64,000 bases of DNA from positions 1,116,001-1,180,000 of the forward strand of contig CM065650.1 in assembly GCA_033220425.1 (NCBI GenBank), written 5' to 3'. Within the stretch, counting starts at the first letter, position 1, and each line of letters begins with the position of its first letter. The translations under genes were made by a program, and so were the position numbers. The stretch comes from Lepraria neglecta (Eukaryota > Ascomycota > Lecanoromycetes > Lecanorales > Stereocaulaceae). Under the pieces are notes generated by a model. The model was not told the DNA's origin. It saw only the letters and a list, made by a program, of their open reading frames with translations, and did not search any database. Shown piece by piece: positions 10,473 to 22,943 of this stretch.

Positions 10473-11290
10473 TCTCGGTACTGGAGCGGTGAAAGGATAC
10501 AATCCGTTCAAGGACAGCAACAGAAGGGCAGTTAGTGAGAGCTGGAAAGAAATCCGGGGGAGACAAAAAGGAGAAGAGTGAAAAGGTGGAGCAACAGAGC
10601 AAACCAATTAAAAGACAGGGGTACAGCTTTGCAGCAAGCTAACAAAGCAGTGTGCATACCTAGAGTACTAAATAAACCTTCTGAAGTGTCGCTTCTTCTA
10701 CGTCTACAGGCTCCAGAACTATAGTCAAATGGCTTTGCGGCGCCAAGGCAGTTGGAATAGTTGCCCCATTACGGGAACTTCTCCCCCCACCTTTAGGCTG
10801 GCTTTAGTCGCAGGTACAACAACTCTAGCTCCAGGTCCACGTTCAGGTCCGGATTGAGGTCTGGAAATGGGCATATAGGCGGAGATAGAAATACGTCTTG
10901 ATGAAACACTCGAGCGAGGTATCCATTAGCTAGTGGCTCGGCACACTGAACATTAGCCAATACGCCAAACAAACATATTTGATCGTACCAACGTAAGGTA
11001 CATAAATACCTTTTCTCATCGAGCGAACTGCGCTGATGCATGCCATCCCAAGATCAGTATCCGCGTAGACTCGGGTGTGCTCACCAAACGTTGCCACTAT
11101 GCCAATGCCAGTGGGCCTCGAGGCTCGTCTATTCGGCTTCAAATCCCGGGTTAAGGCGATGCCGAGTCGCTCAAAGCCGCTGTTGTGGAGGACACAGCAT
11201 GATCATTGCTCTCTGTCCTTGTTCATTGACCATTCTCTATTCCCTCATGTCCAGCTCACAGCAATATTAGCGGTCGGCTGTTCAGCCTAA
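10473..11290. other. gene-poor spacer with a possible gene fragment
   Basis: No complete gene is visible. On the minus strand around 11180-10960 a frame reads NSGFERLGIALTRDLKPN...TGIGIVATFGEHTRVYADTD, which looks protein-like but has no recognisable family and no clear start; it may be a relic. The part next to 10472 would be the promoter of the former P450 gene. Confidence 0.4.
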
Positions 11291-11299
11291 ACCCAAACA

Positions 11300-12030
11300 A
11301 CAAGCGCCTTTGCTTCCTCCACTCCATCTTGGGAAACTGAATGCGCTCTTGTGTGACGACGATGATGCTAAGTGCGAGAATATTGCAGCAGTAAAGAGGT
11401 TTTTCGCCCAAGGTGCCAAGGGGGAAGGAGTGTTGAGGCTGCTCAAAGCGTTCGACTTCAAATTCCGGCTCTACGAAGACAAGGATGATTACAATAAATG
11501 ACAAATCTGGTTTCCGGTGCGTGTTCACACGAACGCTGCGGCTAGCTTTACTGACTGTGTGGACAGGATCCGCCATTGTGTAACATCCGCCTAAAGTCCA
11601 ATTCAGACAGTGTTCTCGACGTCTATTACCTCAAGAGCCGCGTTAAGTCCTTCAGAATACTAGGCTGTCCCAACAATTGGCAAACCCTGCCCGAATGGTC
11701 AATAGAGCCTGATTATATGGATGAGGGAGTGGTGAGATTGCTTGAGGCCTTCCCGTTCACTCCAAGGCTTCGCAATTTGAAATGGCGTCATTATGAAGAC
11801 GCGACGCCGACAGAGGAGTGGTCTATCGCGTTTCGAGTGCGGACAAATGCTTGCCTATTCTACTTTCGGACCGCTGACCAATTGATATAGAATTCGCCAT
11901 TCGATAGCCTCCATTTCCAATCCGATTCTGAGGGTGTCGTTGACATCTACGAATCTCGTATTAAATCCTTCAAGATCTTCTGTTGTCCTCAGAGTTGGCA
12001 AGCTATGGTCAAATGGCTCTGGGATTGAGG
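11300..12030 (+). repeat. diverged tandem coding repeat, unit about 300-320 bp
   Basis: The plus strand carries two full copies and traces of a third copy of a coding unit. Copy one has EGVLRLLKAFDFKFRLYEDK then VRVHTNA; copy two has EGVVRLLEAFPFTPRLR then YED and FRVRTNA. Each is followed, after an intron-like stretch ending in AG, by SVLDVYYLKSRVKSF / GVVDIYESRIKSF and WQ. Matching points are 11425 with 11722 (297 bp) and 11643 with 11961 (318 bp). The frames contain stops, so it is either an unresolved intron-rich gene or a decayed one. The family is unknown to me. Confidence 0.5.
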
Positions 12031-12522
12031 CAACGAGCGCTAAATTGCTAAGGTCTTAGCACAAGGTTGGTCTTCTTCCTCTTCGGTCTTCTTTTCATTC
12101 TAATGAAAGTACAGCGCTAAAATCCCACGCTAAAATTCGCGGTCACTCCTGCCGCACTGAAAAGCCATTGCTTCGCCGAGTACTATGCAAAGCAGGTTTC
12201 AAAGCAGACTCCGGAAAGGCTTCTACATTGCAAGCATTGACAGCTATTCCGGAAGAAGCTGTTATCATTATGGAAGATGTCGATGTCGAGAAATCAAATT
12301 TCAGCTAGCATGGCAATGGGGACAGGGATGATTAGGTGTTGCTTCTTTACGAATTATCCCCAGCTTCAAGATTCGATGCAGAGGACAAGCATGAGTCAAA
12401 TTTCCATTTGGCCGCTCACACATTCTTGATTCACCTGGCGGATGGTTCCAAAATACTGGAGCCTCGTCTGAACATACAAATAGGGTATTCTTCCAAGACC
12501 GCATAGGCTTTTCTGATCGCTA

Positions 12523-13152
12523 ATGGAGTCTAGAACTTCGCCCAGATTTGTTGTTCAAGTGGGTGGAGCTACGATGACTGCCGAGTCCGAAAACTATCTG
12601 TGTTTTCTTCAAGACCGTGTCAAAATCCACAGGAAACCCGTTGCTCTTGTTATAGAGGTTTGTTTTCAGACTCTTAGCGCTTGAATGATATTAACGCAAA
12701 CCTCAGTGCAAGCGCAAGATCCACAACAAAAAAATTTCCGAAATATTAGCACAAGAAGTGTCAGGGATGCTCGCTCTAGCGCAGCAATTCAAAGATCGAA
12801 AGGCCAAAGAGGTTTATAAAGTGCGTGCATCTAAACGCTTCTGTTAGCCCAAACGCTTACCGTTCAATAGGTATACCTGATCTTGTGGCATTACTTGCAA
12901 CCCTACCTTAGCTGCCTCAAAGTTTCCCATGACTATTTGGTCTGGCTAGAAGACAAAACGGACCCACCCCCAGATCACCCGAAGGTGAAACGATCGGAAA
13001 CCTTCAACCTCAAAAATCCTAACAAGCGCTTGCAGTTCGTCAAGATGGTCGTAAAGGTGGCATTGGACATATTGGCAGATGATGATATGAACAAGCCTTT
13101 GGCGAAAAGACTTCTCCGTGGGGAACCACTTGTTCCTCCAGTTCCAGCCTAA
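12523..13152 (+). CDS. orphan hypothetical protein, three exons (176 aa)
   Basis: Exons 12523-12657, 12707-12820 and 12871-13152. The introns are 49 and 50 nt, both phase 0, with GT-AG ends (GTTTGT...CTCAG and GTGCGT...AATAG). The protein begins MESRTSPRFVVQVGG, has a Lys-rich helix (CKRKIHNKKISEILAQEVSG), a Trp/Tyr-rich segment (VYLILWHYLQPYLSC) and ends LLRGEPLVPPVPA. The frame upstream of ATG 12523 is closed by a stop at 12514, which supports the start. An internal in-frame ATG lies at 12574. I recognise no domain. Intact frames in a block of decaying genes suggest it is either young or still selected. Confidence 0.5.
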
Positions 13153-13917
13153 TAGTCTTAGTTGGATCTAGAGCAGGACAATTTACGAAATAGAGCACGC
13201 ATGACCTTCACAAGTACGACCTCAATGAAAATTTCCCACTCAAATCGTATTTTGAGCGGGCTGTGTTGGTGCTTTATGAACGGCGTTCATTGGGAGCTCT
13301 CCACTCTCAATACGCTTATAATTGCAGCAAACTCACAGATCGTAGCTTCTCGGTGTCAGTGCAGGTAAACCACAGTGCAAGTATTTCTCTTGGCAGCACT
13401 TCACCAGGATTTCTACTTTTGAGCCAAGAGCTGCTCCACAAAAACAACGATATCTGCTAAAGATCAACACTTTGAGTCGCATGTGGCCGCACGCACTTCC
13501 GGTCGAAAGGATTCGAACCCTGCAAGCTAGCCAAAGTAATAGGTCGCTCTTTAAAATCCCGTTACCGGAACTGGCTCTACACGGCGCCGATCACCACGCG
13601 GGCTCTAATCTTTCGAAACATGGCGTATGCATTGCATGAAAGGGTCTATTTTTGGGCCGAATGTGGGTGGACGTAAGCCTTTTGCCTACTGTTGTTATTC
13701 TTGGGGTCCGCAAGAGTGAACGCATCAGCTCATGAATGGAGGATGCAGGAGAGTTGATAGCCTCATTTAAAAATGGAATTGTTGCTAATCGTATCGAACA
13801 CACAGGAAGCTCGATCAACACCGAAACTCATACGCCTTTCGCCTTCGCTGCTTCCCAATTCAGAATGTGATACCCCCCAGTCTATACAAACGCCAAAAAA
13901 AGATTGATATCATACAA
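13153..13917. other. intergenic, no convincing gene
   Basis: Short frames only. A stretch near 13510 resembles a tRNA B box on the minus strand (GGTTCGAATCC) but no cloverleaf could be drawn around it. Confidence 0.5.
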
Positions 13918-15301
13918 TCATACCACACCACCAAAATTATACTCATGCTTAGCCCTCGACGTCTCAACCATCACCTCATCGCCCTCACCACCAGGAAACT
14001 CCATCCCCCTCCCCATAAATCCCCTATTCTCTAACAGCCAAGCGGCCGACGGCTGTATAGTAGACTGCTCCTTCTCCAGCCTTACAAAAGATCTTCGGTT
14101 CACCTTAGGGTACTGCTGAAGGCTGTAGTTCTCGTCGTCATTCTGCGGAGGTTGGGAGGGCCAGGTGGGATGACTGGATGATTCTGATTGGCTGAAGAGT
14201 TTCCTGCCGGCTGCTTGCACTAGGGGACGAAGAATGGGGAGACAGGCGCAGATTATGGCGACGCTGATTTCGATGTTGGACCAGATTACTGGTGTGGTGG
14301 CGGACCCTGGTACATGTCAATAAGCATGGCAAAGCCTTTGTCTAGGAGAACATTTTCGCTACTTGCTGCGTCTATGACGGGGTAACGGGACTTACAAGTT
14401 ATGTCCAGAGGATTGACATGATATACAGTGATGGCTCTAGCAATACTTGCGCCGCATATGCTTTGGCAGAGGTCAATTCTTGCTTTCCGCAGGCTGCTTG
14501 ATACGAAGGACTTACAAGGCTCCCAACATAAATATACAACTCACAGCCACCTTCTGCTTTTTCGGAAGCTGAAGTGTCCACACCACAGAAAGCGGCATCA
14601 ACAAGATCCAGAATTCAAAGAAAACGTTGATCACGGATGTAACAAGGAGATAGAGATTGATATTGTCGCAGTGAGCAATGACGTCCTCTGTAACGGGTAG
14701 CAAGCCGTAACGTATCGGCCTACAACGGAAGATTGCTACCGCAGTTGTGGCGATGCACCAGCCTAGGATGAGAGCTTGAGTGATGTATAGCAGCCTTCGA
14801 AACCATTTACGAGCGCCGAAGAGCCGGAGGTAGAACAAGAGGATCGAGGTTTTGATAATTGTCATCTCTACTGGGTAGTAGATTTCGCTGACGTAAATTG
14901 TCTTGTCGAAGATAAGTATTATGCTCATGTCAATGAGAATCAAGGACGAATACTTTGAACTGTTGTAGTTCCTGATCAGGCGTCACTTCGAAGGCATGCC
15001 GGCCCATGCCATTGCGTACAGCTGACAACAATTAGAAAGCGAGTACTTGACATTGCATAACCGGGTCATACCAATGAAGATGAAGGTGAATGATCCATAT
15101 GACAGAATCTGCAGCGTATTTAGAGCTGCTCATATGGCGAACGGGCAGAAGGCCTACCAGGCTGATTACGATGAAGGTATCATCCCACCAAAGCCTCGCA
15201 GCTGAAATACGGCGAGAGATCAAGCGCAAGGCAACAGTCAGTGTATTGAGAACCAAGAAAGTCACACTAAAGCCAATAAGGCCCGCAGCGTCACCAATCA
15301 T
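13918..15301 (-). pseudogene. fungal rhodopsin-like integral membrane protein, probably damaged
   Basis: Exons on the minus strand encode MIGDAAGLIGFSVTFLVLNT, RLISRRISAARLWWDD, YVSEIYYPVEM, KTSILLFYLRLFG, DNINLYLLVTSVINVFFEFWI, a short exon CGASIARAITVYHVNPLDIT and VIWSNIEISVAIICACLPIL, followed by a soluble tail ending in EYNFGGVV. This is the multi-helix fungal rhodopsin domain (PF20684) often found near secondary-metabolite genes. Introns are supported at about 15068-15010, at 50 nt with donor GTATTC, near 14520-14460, and at about 14397-14310. Near 15110-15145 the expected LNTLQILSYGSFTFIFIG lies in another frame from exon 1, behind an in-frame TGA, so the gene seems to carry two lesions close together. 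The rest is open, which points to recent damage or local sequence error. Confidence 0.65.
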
Positions 15302-16165
15302 GGTAAAACATGGACGTTAGAAAGATGTGAATCAGCAACGGACAAAAAAGATGGCTTGATGCTAAATAGATAAGAACAAGACCGCAGACAAGAAATAGAC
15401 AGAATAGACAACTGTTGCGAGGTAACTTCAGGATCCGCTATGTCGGGCACACTCTGCATGAACAGCACAAGGGAGTATCCCAGCTCCCACATGTATGCGG
15501 CGGAACGGAAAACCATTGAAAAAGTGGAACATGTGCAGTCTGAAAAAGGCACAGCGTACTTAGGGTTACAGACCGAGGCGTGCCGCGATTCTTATAAGCC
15601 TACCACTTATACGCGTTCTTGGGACACCCATAGCGTTAGGCCGTGCGTCTCACACATCAAGGTTCTTACAAATAAGGAAGATGCAAGAACGTGAGCCGGA
15701 CGAGAGGATTGCGCCGAGGCTCTTTCGCATTGCAATGACGTAGAAACGTTGTCATCTTCTGCTGACACGCATTGTTGGAAAGTAAGACAGACAAGAAGAG
15801 ATTCGGCGATTTTATGATGGAGGGTACGAAAGTTTGGGCAGGACCGAGGCAATAAGGGGAGCTCGTATCTAGGTAGACACCCCTCTTTACCCCATATGGT
15901 CTTATTGCTTGCTGCTGTTGGAAAAGTTGAGGATTTCGCTGGTGGCCGATCTCTAGAATCGTAAAAGTACACCAGGAAGGGCCGTTCCGTTCCGAGAATA
16001 CTAGAGCTGTGAAACACAGCGCTTCTTCCCTCAAAGGTTCTTGCCTTCTTGATGTTGTTATGCCTTTCCTCCGGTACTTTTGTGGCGATGCTACCTTGCT
16101 GATCCGTCTGATGCGACTGGAAGATCGACACAACTCGCCCAGACCTCCCGAACAGACCGAAGATA
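15302..16165. other. intergenic, no supported gene
   Basis: Overlapping minus-strand frames at 15607-16133 (155-174 aa) have no recognisable motif, overlap each other in two frames, and look like chance. The stretch separates the decayed block from the housekeeping genes. Confidence 0.5.
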
Positions 16166-17297
<1,132 letters not shown>

Positions 17298-17666
17298 TGG
17301 CAGCTATAGAAGTGTTTGTAGTTTGCTAAGTTTGGAGAAAAGTTTTGCTCGTGTAAAATCCTGATGCCAAGCATTTAGGGTACACCTCACCATAGCCCTT
17401 ATCCCCCATTTCCCCATACAGAACCAGGAATAAGTCCTTCATCCGTCGTAGCGATATTGCGAGAGCTCTATGTCAATGGGTGGAAGCAATGACTGCATAT
17501 TCCTCTATCTAATTCCATTCGTGAAGGTATCTGCAAGTCTAAGAGCGTAAGCTACACAGCACAGTCATATCACATCTTCGTTTTGTGAGCAACAAATTGA
17601 TAGCATCGACTTTTTGTGCTTCATGAACGGCCTCTTCACCACCAAGCAGAAGTCCGGTCAAACGTC

Positions 17667-19563
17667 TTACTCTCCCGAAAGACCAAGGTCCTCCTTGGCT
17701 GGGACAACCCGGATAGTATTGGTATGACCCTTGCCCCCACGCCATCCTTGAACGCAGATGACCATGTCGCCTTCGCTCAACACACCGAGGTCGATGGCTT
17801 GTTTGATACCCCATTTCAGACGACCGTCGACATCCTCCTGCCAGTCTGCCTCGTTGAAGTCGGGCTTCTTACGAGGAAACAAGAATGGATAGACTCCACG
17901 ATACAGATGCGAATACTGTATGTCCATCAGCTAAGATATCGAAGTTTCACGAGACGGGGCTACTTACCCGAGAGGCAGTTGGGTTACGAGTCACCATGAT
18001 AATCGGGCATACAGGTCGGTACTTCGAGACCATGCGAGCAGAATTGCCGCTACATTTATTAGCTTGAATCTGGATGAATAACTGTTGCGGATAGAGTTAC
18101 CTCGTAGTCAGAACAAGAATGGCACCAGCGTTCATCTCCAAGCTAGTGCTCACTGCGGACATAGCAGCCGATTCCAGAAGACTGACGGGCTTCTGAATTG
18201 TTGCACGCATATCGTTGAATAAGCTGACGTAGGGTATAGCGACCTCAGCCAAAGAACAAGTCTGGTGCATCATGGAAACGGATTCCTTGGGATAGTTGCC
18301 CTTAGCAGTCTCACCGGACAGCATGACACAATCTGCGCCGTCGAGAACTGCATTACCAACATCGCTGACTTCGGCACGAGTTGGCCGTGGATTGTAGGTC
18401 ATGGATTCCAACATCTGAGTAGCACAAATGACAGGCTTTCCGGCACGATTGCATTTGGCGATCATCATCTTCTGTGCAATGAAGACCTGAGCAGGAGGAA
18501 TCTCAATACCAAGGTCACCTCGAGCGACCATGACTCCGTCAGTCTCTTTCAGAATTTCGTCAAAGTTGTTGACGCCCTGCTGGTTCTCAATCTTGGCAAT
18601 GATTTGAATCTGTTTTCCGTCTTCACCAAGGACTTTTCGAATGTGTTTGATATCGTCACCGCGACGGATGAATGAGGCAAATACCATATCCACGTTGTTC
18701 TTGACTCCAAAGCGTAGGTCGTTCTGGTCTTTCTCCGAGAGAGCAGGCAGATCAACGTCTGTCTTGGGCAAGTTTACACCCTTCTTGGAAGAGATCTTGC
18801 CATTATTGATGCAGCGAGCACGTAGCGTCTTCTCGTCAACGACTTGGAGAACCTCAAACGCAAGGACACCATCGTCCACGTATATAGTACGGCCTACTTC
18901 AATGACCTTCGTAATGTTCTTGTAGTCTACATACCTGCACATCGATTAGCATTTTCATTGTATAGAGGCTGACGTTCGCCTACATGTTCTTGTCGTCGGA
19001 GGCAGTAGCATATTTTTCGTCTGTAGTAATGTTCATCTCGGTCCCTTCCGAGATTGGAATATCTTCATCCCCTTTGGTATTGCCGGTACGGATCTCGGGG
19101 CCTTTCTATTACTGGAATCAGCACTGCCATACTCAATTGAGGGATATGCCATTGCCATACCGTATCAAGCGCGATTGCTAGAGGTCGTCCAGGCTGCTTA
19201 TGCTCGGCTTCTCTTGCGTTGTCGATGACAGACTGGTGGTACTCGTATGATCCATGGGAGAAGTTCATGCGAACAACATTGAGTCCGGCTTTGCGCAGCA
19301 TATTGATCTTCTCCGCCGAGTTGGTCTTTGGTCCTGTAGAACTCAATTGATCAGCAAAATTCACAGAACACGATGGTAAGACCTGATGGTGAAATGCCTC
19401 AAAGCTGAGATGGAAGCTTGGGTAATCCCCATGGACATTTACCAATTGTACAGATGATCGAGGTGCGACGATAATTTGTCTTTGGCTGATATTCGGTGTT
19501 CAGGCCTGAGAGCCATTCAATTTGTGTGCGTCCGCTGGACAAGTGGTCCAAAGAGTCAGCCAT
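17667..19563 (-). CDS. PYK1: pyruvate kinase
   Basis: Six exons: 19563-19443, 19333-19161, 19105-18984, 18934-18101, 18049-17968 and 17915-17667, giving 526 aa, the standard length in filamentous fungi. The enzyme makes pyruvate and ATP from phosphoenolpyruvate and ADP at the end of glycolysis in the cytosol. Seen in order: [62 protein letters not shown] with the active-site region, [25 protein letters not shown], and a C-terminal allosteric domain ending LGLSGE. All introns are GT-AG and short (49-109 nt), several in the 5' half. The gene is intact and highly conserved. Confidence 0.97.
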
Positions 19564-19879
19564 CTTGGTGGGGTATAGCTGTAAGAAGCTTCTCAGAAGC
19601 TCTCAGATGATGGGTATGTAGCCTGTGTTGGTAGACTCCTGGAGGGGGGATATCTGTTAGAAATCGTCTTCCTTTAAGGGAATTTGCGCAAAGTATTTCG
19701 CGCAGGTGGGTGAAAAAAAGCAAGACCTGGCAGATGATTTGGGTAGGTTACCGGCCGTTTGAATTGTTGAGGGAGCTCGCCGAAGCTACTTTGCGGGCGG
19801 GTGCCTATCGATACGGGCTTCGGCTTAAAGTCCTAATGGCTCCGGGCAGGGCGGCGCCTAAACATAGCGCGAATCTTGA

Positions 19880-20487
19880 GGCTGGAGCAACAAAGACCTC
19901 GTGCCTGCTTGATACGCTGCTCTCATACATTAACGCAACTCGACTGCATAACGACTACATCCTCGCAAAGTCCCCTGTCCCAGAACATATAACCAATCAC
20001 TACCTCCCAAAACTCCAAATCAGCGAGTCATGGTGGTAAGGCATGATCGATCAGCTAGCAAAGTGAACCTCTGTTGACATATACAAACCAGCTCGGCCGC
20101 CTAACCCACTATGCATTCGATGCAGTCCTACGTATGCTATACCACCTCAACCAGACAGAGCTCTCAACTAATGGAAACCACAGTCTCAGCTTTCCTAGCA
20201 GGCGTCAGGCGATCAACTGGTCTCACGTATGCGCACCCCCAACCCCAGCGTTATGCCAATCCCGAGTGTGTCGCTCCATTCTGTCAGACTTGGTGCTCTA
20301 TAAAGAGATGATTGGCTAACAATGTCCCCAATCTGGGAACCTTAGCCCCAGCGTCAAACAAGACAAGATCTCCGAAAGCAAAGAGCTGAAGAAATGGGTC
20401 GATTCATACTTGGGTGTGGGCGAATGGGTTATGGATCAGAGTGTGGCGATACTAGGGTCGAGTGGGTTTTTTGAGAGGAAGCGATGA
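19880..20487 (+). other. unresolved or decaying gene upstream of pyruvate kinase
   Basis: Protein-like segments appear in different plus frames: LSYINATRLHNDYILAKSPV...KLQISESWW (to 20036), then after an acceptor-like ACAAACCAG the frame QLGRLTHYAFDAVLRMLYHLNQ, then a separate frame METTVSAFLAGVRR, and a final KELKKWVDSYLGVGEWVMDQ...GFFERKR with a natural stop at 20487. I could not connect them with in-phase GT-AG introns: the strong donor at 20036 joins to a frame that stops. It is either an intron-rich gene that I failed to resolve or a damaged gene. No family recognised. Confidence 0.35.
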
Positions 20488-20946
20488 GAGCGAGTTGCGG
20501 CTGGATGGAGGAAAATAATGACAGCAGGTCTGGCTTTGGCGTCTGGCATAAGGGGCTCAGAATGGCAGTGTTGCGGAACATCTGATCGGAGACGCGGTTC
20601 GAAATGGCAGCTTCTCACTTATTCTGGAACATATGGCTGTGTGGGCGTTCTTTGGAATATGAGATACTTGTTGGAGGGCCCTTTTCGGCAACATATCCAT
20701 ACTCATCAACACGTCAAGCTTTGAGAAGAGCTCAGAGACGTGAGGATTGTACTGAGTCTCACTATCAGGTCTCTTCCAGAATCCTGACTGGACAGACTCT
20801 ACATGAATTTCATGGCGACGTCACTTTTCCCTCCGGTGACTTCCTCTCCGGAACTCACTCAGAAGCTTCCAATCTTTCCTGTAGTTGCAACAATCATAAT
20901 ACCTATATAATCCGCGCCAATTCCAGTCTCCTCGCTATTGTGGACA

Positions 20947-22066
20947 ATGGCAGACAAGTACCTCCTCAAAGTCACGTCAGGCCCCTCCTACGACCCCGCA
21001 ACCCATCAAACCGTCCAAGTCAATACCTCCACCTCAACGCACATCACCTCCCCCATCTGCGACGTAAACCTCTCCGTCCGCATCCAAAACTATCACGGTA
21101 AACCCTCTCCCCAATCCACCCCAATCCCTCCAAATATCCCCCACTAACAGCCCCAGGAGTCCCCCGCAACTCCCCCACAACATCCCCCTACTTCTCCCAC
21201 CCACCCCACACGCACGACCAGTACAGCATCGCCTTCTCTCTCCTCCCCAAAAAACCCATCCCCGGCCCCTCCCTCCTCTTCGGCAACGATTTCGACCACC
21301 CAATCCGCGACCGACTACCGCCAGGTTTCGGTACCGCGTTAAAGATAGTGAAATGGGGCATTGATCCAGGACTAGATGGGGATGTGTACTCGGATACGCC
21401 ATACTTGTATGGGAATGCGCTGAGTAGTATTGATGTGCTGCGGGTGGGAGAAAAAGCAGACAAGGTTGAGGACTTGGAGGAGGTATTGGAGGAGGGCGGC
21501 GACGGAGATGGGGAGGAATGGAGGAAATCCCATGATGTGCCTGAGGGCGCGGACGCGAGGAAGAAACATTTCTTGACGCATGGGAAGACGGAGGAGTGGG
21601 AGTGGGAGGAGGGTAGAGTCTACAAAGCGGACTTCTTCAACCCATACCTGGACTTCAACAGTAAGTTCATTGCTTCAAGCCCAGGAGTCAGGGGAAATTC
21701 CAAGGGAAAAGTCCTGGGAAAGGAATTTGCTAATACATGTGTGTGAAAAGGCTTTTCATTGAAGCTACCAGGTTTTTCGCTGTCAGTACTACCGTATTTA
21801 GGCGGAGAAGATCATCTAAGGTATGTTCTTCTTCAGCTCTGCCGAAACCTCCTCGCTAATGAGTTCTCCTCAGATACGTCCTCAAGGACAAAGACACAGA
21901 CGAGGTGCTCTTCGTCGTAGTATTCACCCTGCTCCACAAAGAAGATGTTGAAAAAGAAGAAGCGGAATCTGGAACAGCAGCAAAGGCTGAGCAACCAGAT
22001 CAAGACGGGGAGGACAGGCATGAAGGAGAGAAAAACTTTGAGCCTCGGGCGGAGGACTTAGATTAG
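20947..22066 (+). CDS. DUF1769 family protein
   Basis: Exons 20947-21097, 21157-21660, 21751-21820 and 21874-22066 give 305 aa. Introns are 59, 90 and 53 nt with GT-AG ends. The conserved DUF1769 (PF08588) core is clear: KIVKWGIDPGLDGDVYSDTP, YLYGNALSS, then across introns two and three NSFSLKLPGFSLSVLPYLGG, HLRYVLKDKDTDEVLFVVVF. The ends are acidic and low-complexity (EEVLEEGGDGDGEE; DQDGEDRHEGEKN). The start MADKYLLKVTSG was chosen over the in-frame ATG nine bases upstream because it opens the conserved N-terminal strand. The function of this fungal family is unknown. Confidence 0.88.
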
Positions 22067-22247
22067 ATGCTGCAGAATCACATGCAACGATAGAAAATAG
22101 TCACGAGATTCACAGGCATGTTAATGTTGCAATCATTTCATTAAGTCATTATAAGGTGGGTGACACTGAACACCATCCCTCAAAGCCGTCCTTTCATACC
22201 CATTCAATCATTCATTCGTCTCAATTGCTCGCACTCTGGGGCCAACT

Positions 22248-22334
22248 TCACGCAAACACCAACTCCAGAAGGCCGAGTATAACGACGAAGATGTGCGAGT
22301 ACACGCCAAAGAAGCCGTGGTAACGTCGAGACAT
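22248..22334 (-). CDS. possible 28-aa single-pass membrane micropeptide
   Basis: MSRRYHGFFGVYSHIFVVIL is followed by GLLELVFA and a stop. One hydrophobic helix follows a basic start, a layout used by small ER or mitochondrial membrane proteins. The frame stays open upstream for another 40 codons (..LPLSIIFAKAPSLTKQETIKHGS), so the start could lie on an upstream exon. It is convergent with the DUF1769 gene. No family recognised; conservation would decide whether it is real. Confidence 0.25.
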   Translation of the reverse strand: MSRRYHGFFGVYSHIFVVILGLLELVFA

Positions 22335-22943
22335 GCTGCCGTGTTTGATGGTCTCTTGCTTCGTCAGAGATGGGGCTTTAGCGAAGATAATGCTCAGTGG
22401 CAAGGCCTCGCGAGGCAGGTGTTTGTGCTGGGGTGGCGAGACTCGTTATAGAAAGTGCACGCGATGTGGCGTGGTACGGTGGATTGATGAGGTGAATTGG
22501 CGATGGGGTTGGTATTTGGCTCCGTCAATGGTAGAACTGGAGTCTACGAAGGAATTAATTGAAAGAGTAAATCTAGGACTTAGCAGCGAAATATATGTGT
22601 GATGTGCAATGAATAGGAATCACCGAAAATCGCTCATGCAGCCAGCCGCTGGGGTGGTGGCAAAATTCGGGAAATTTCGACCAGGACCACGAAAACGAAA
22701 ACGGGATGGAAACAAGATCGACATCGATTAAGAATCGTCCAATGAGGAGTGAATGCTTGCTCCGGAAACAGACAGAATGCAGTTGAAGAAGCAGCCCTTG
22801 CTTTGATAATATTCAGGAGAAGATATTCTCCTTCGTGGAGATGCACAATGCCTAAACCCCATGCGAAAATGCGAAACCTCATATGAACCCTGAACCCAGA
22901 ATCCAGTCAACATAGACCATACAACGTATCAGTACATCCGACA

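Noticed and set aside
13505-13585. tRNA-like B box (GGTTCGAATCC on the minus strand)
   Set aside because: Only a partial T arm and a five-pair acceptor could be drawn; D and anticodon arms do not form, so no tRNA is claimed.
15607-16133. Two overlapping 155-174-codon minus frames
   Set aside because: They overlap in different frames, have no motif, and the region has no splice or start context that favours either.
22333-22602. 89-codon plus frame
   Set aside because: Trp/Arg-rich chance frame with no motif, antisense to the possible micropeptide.
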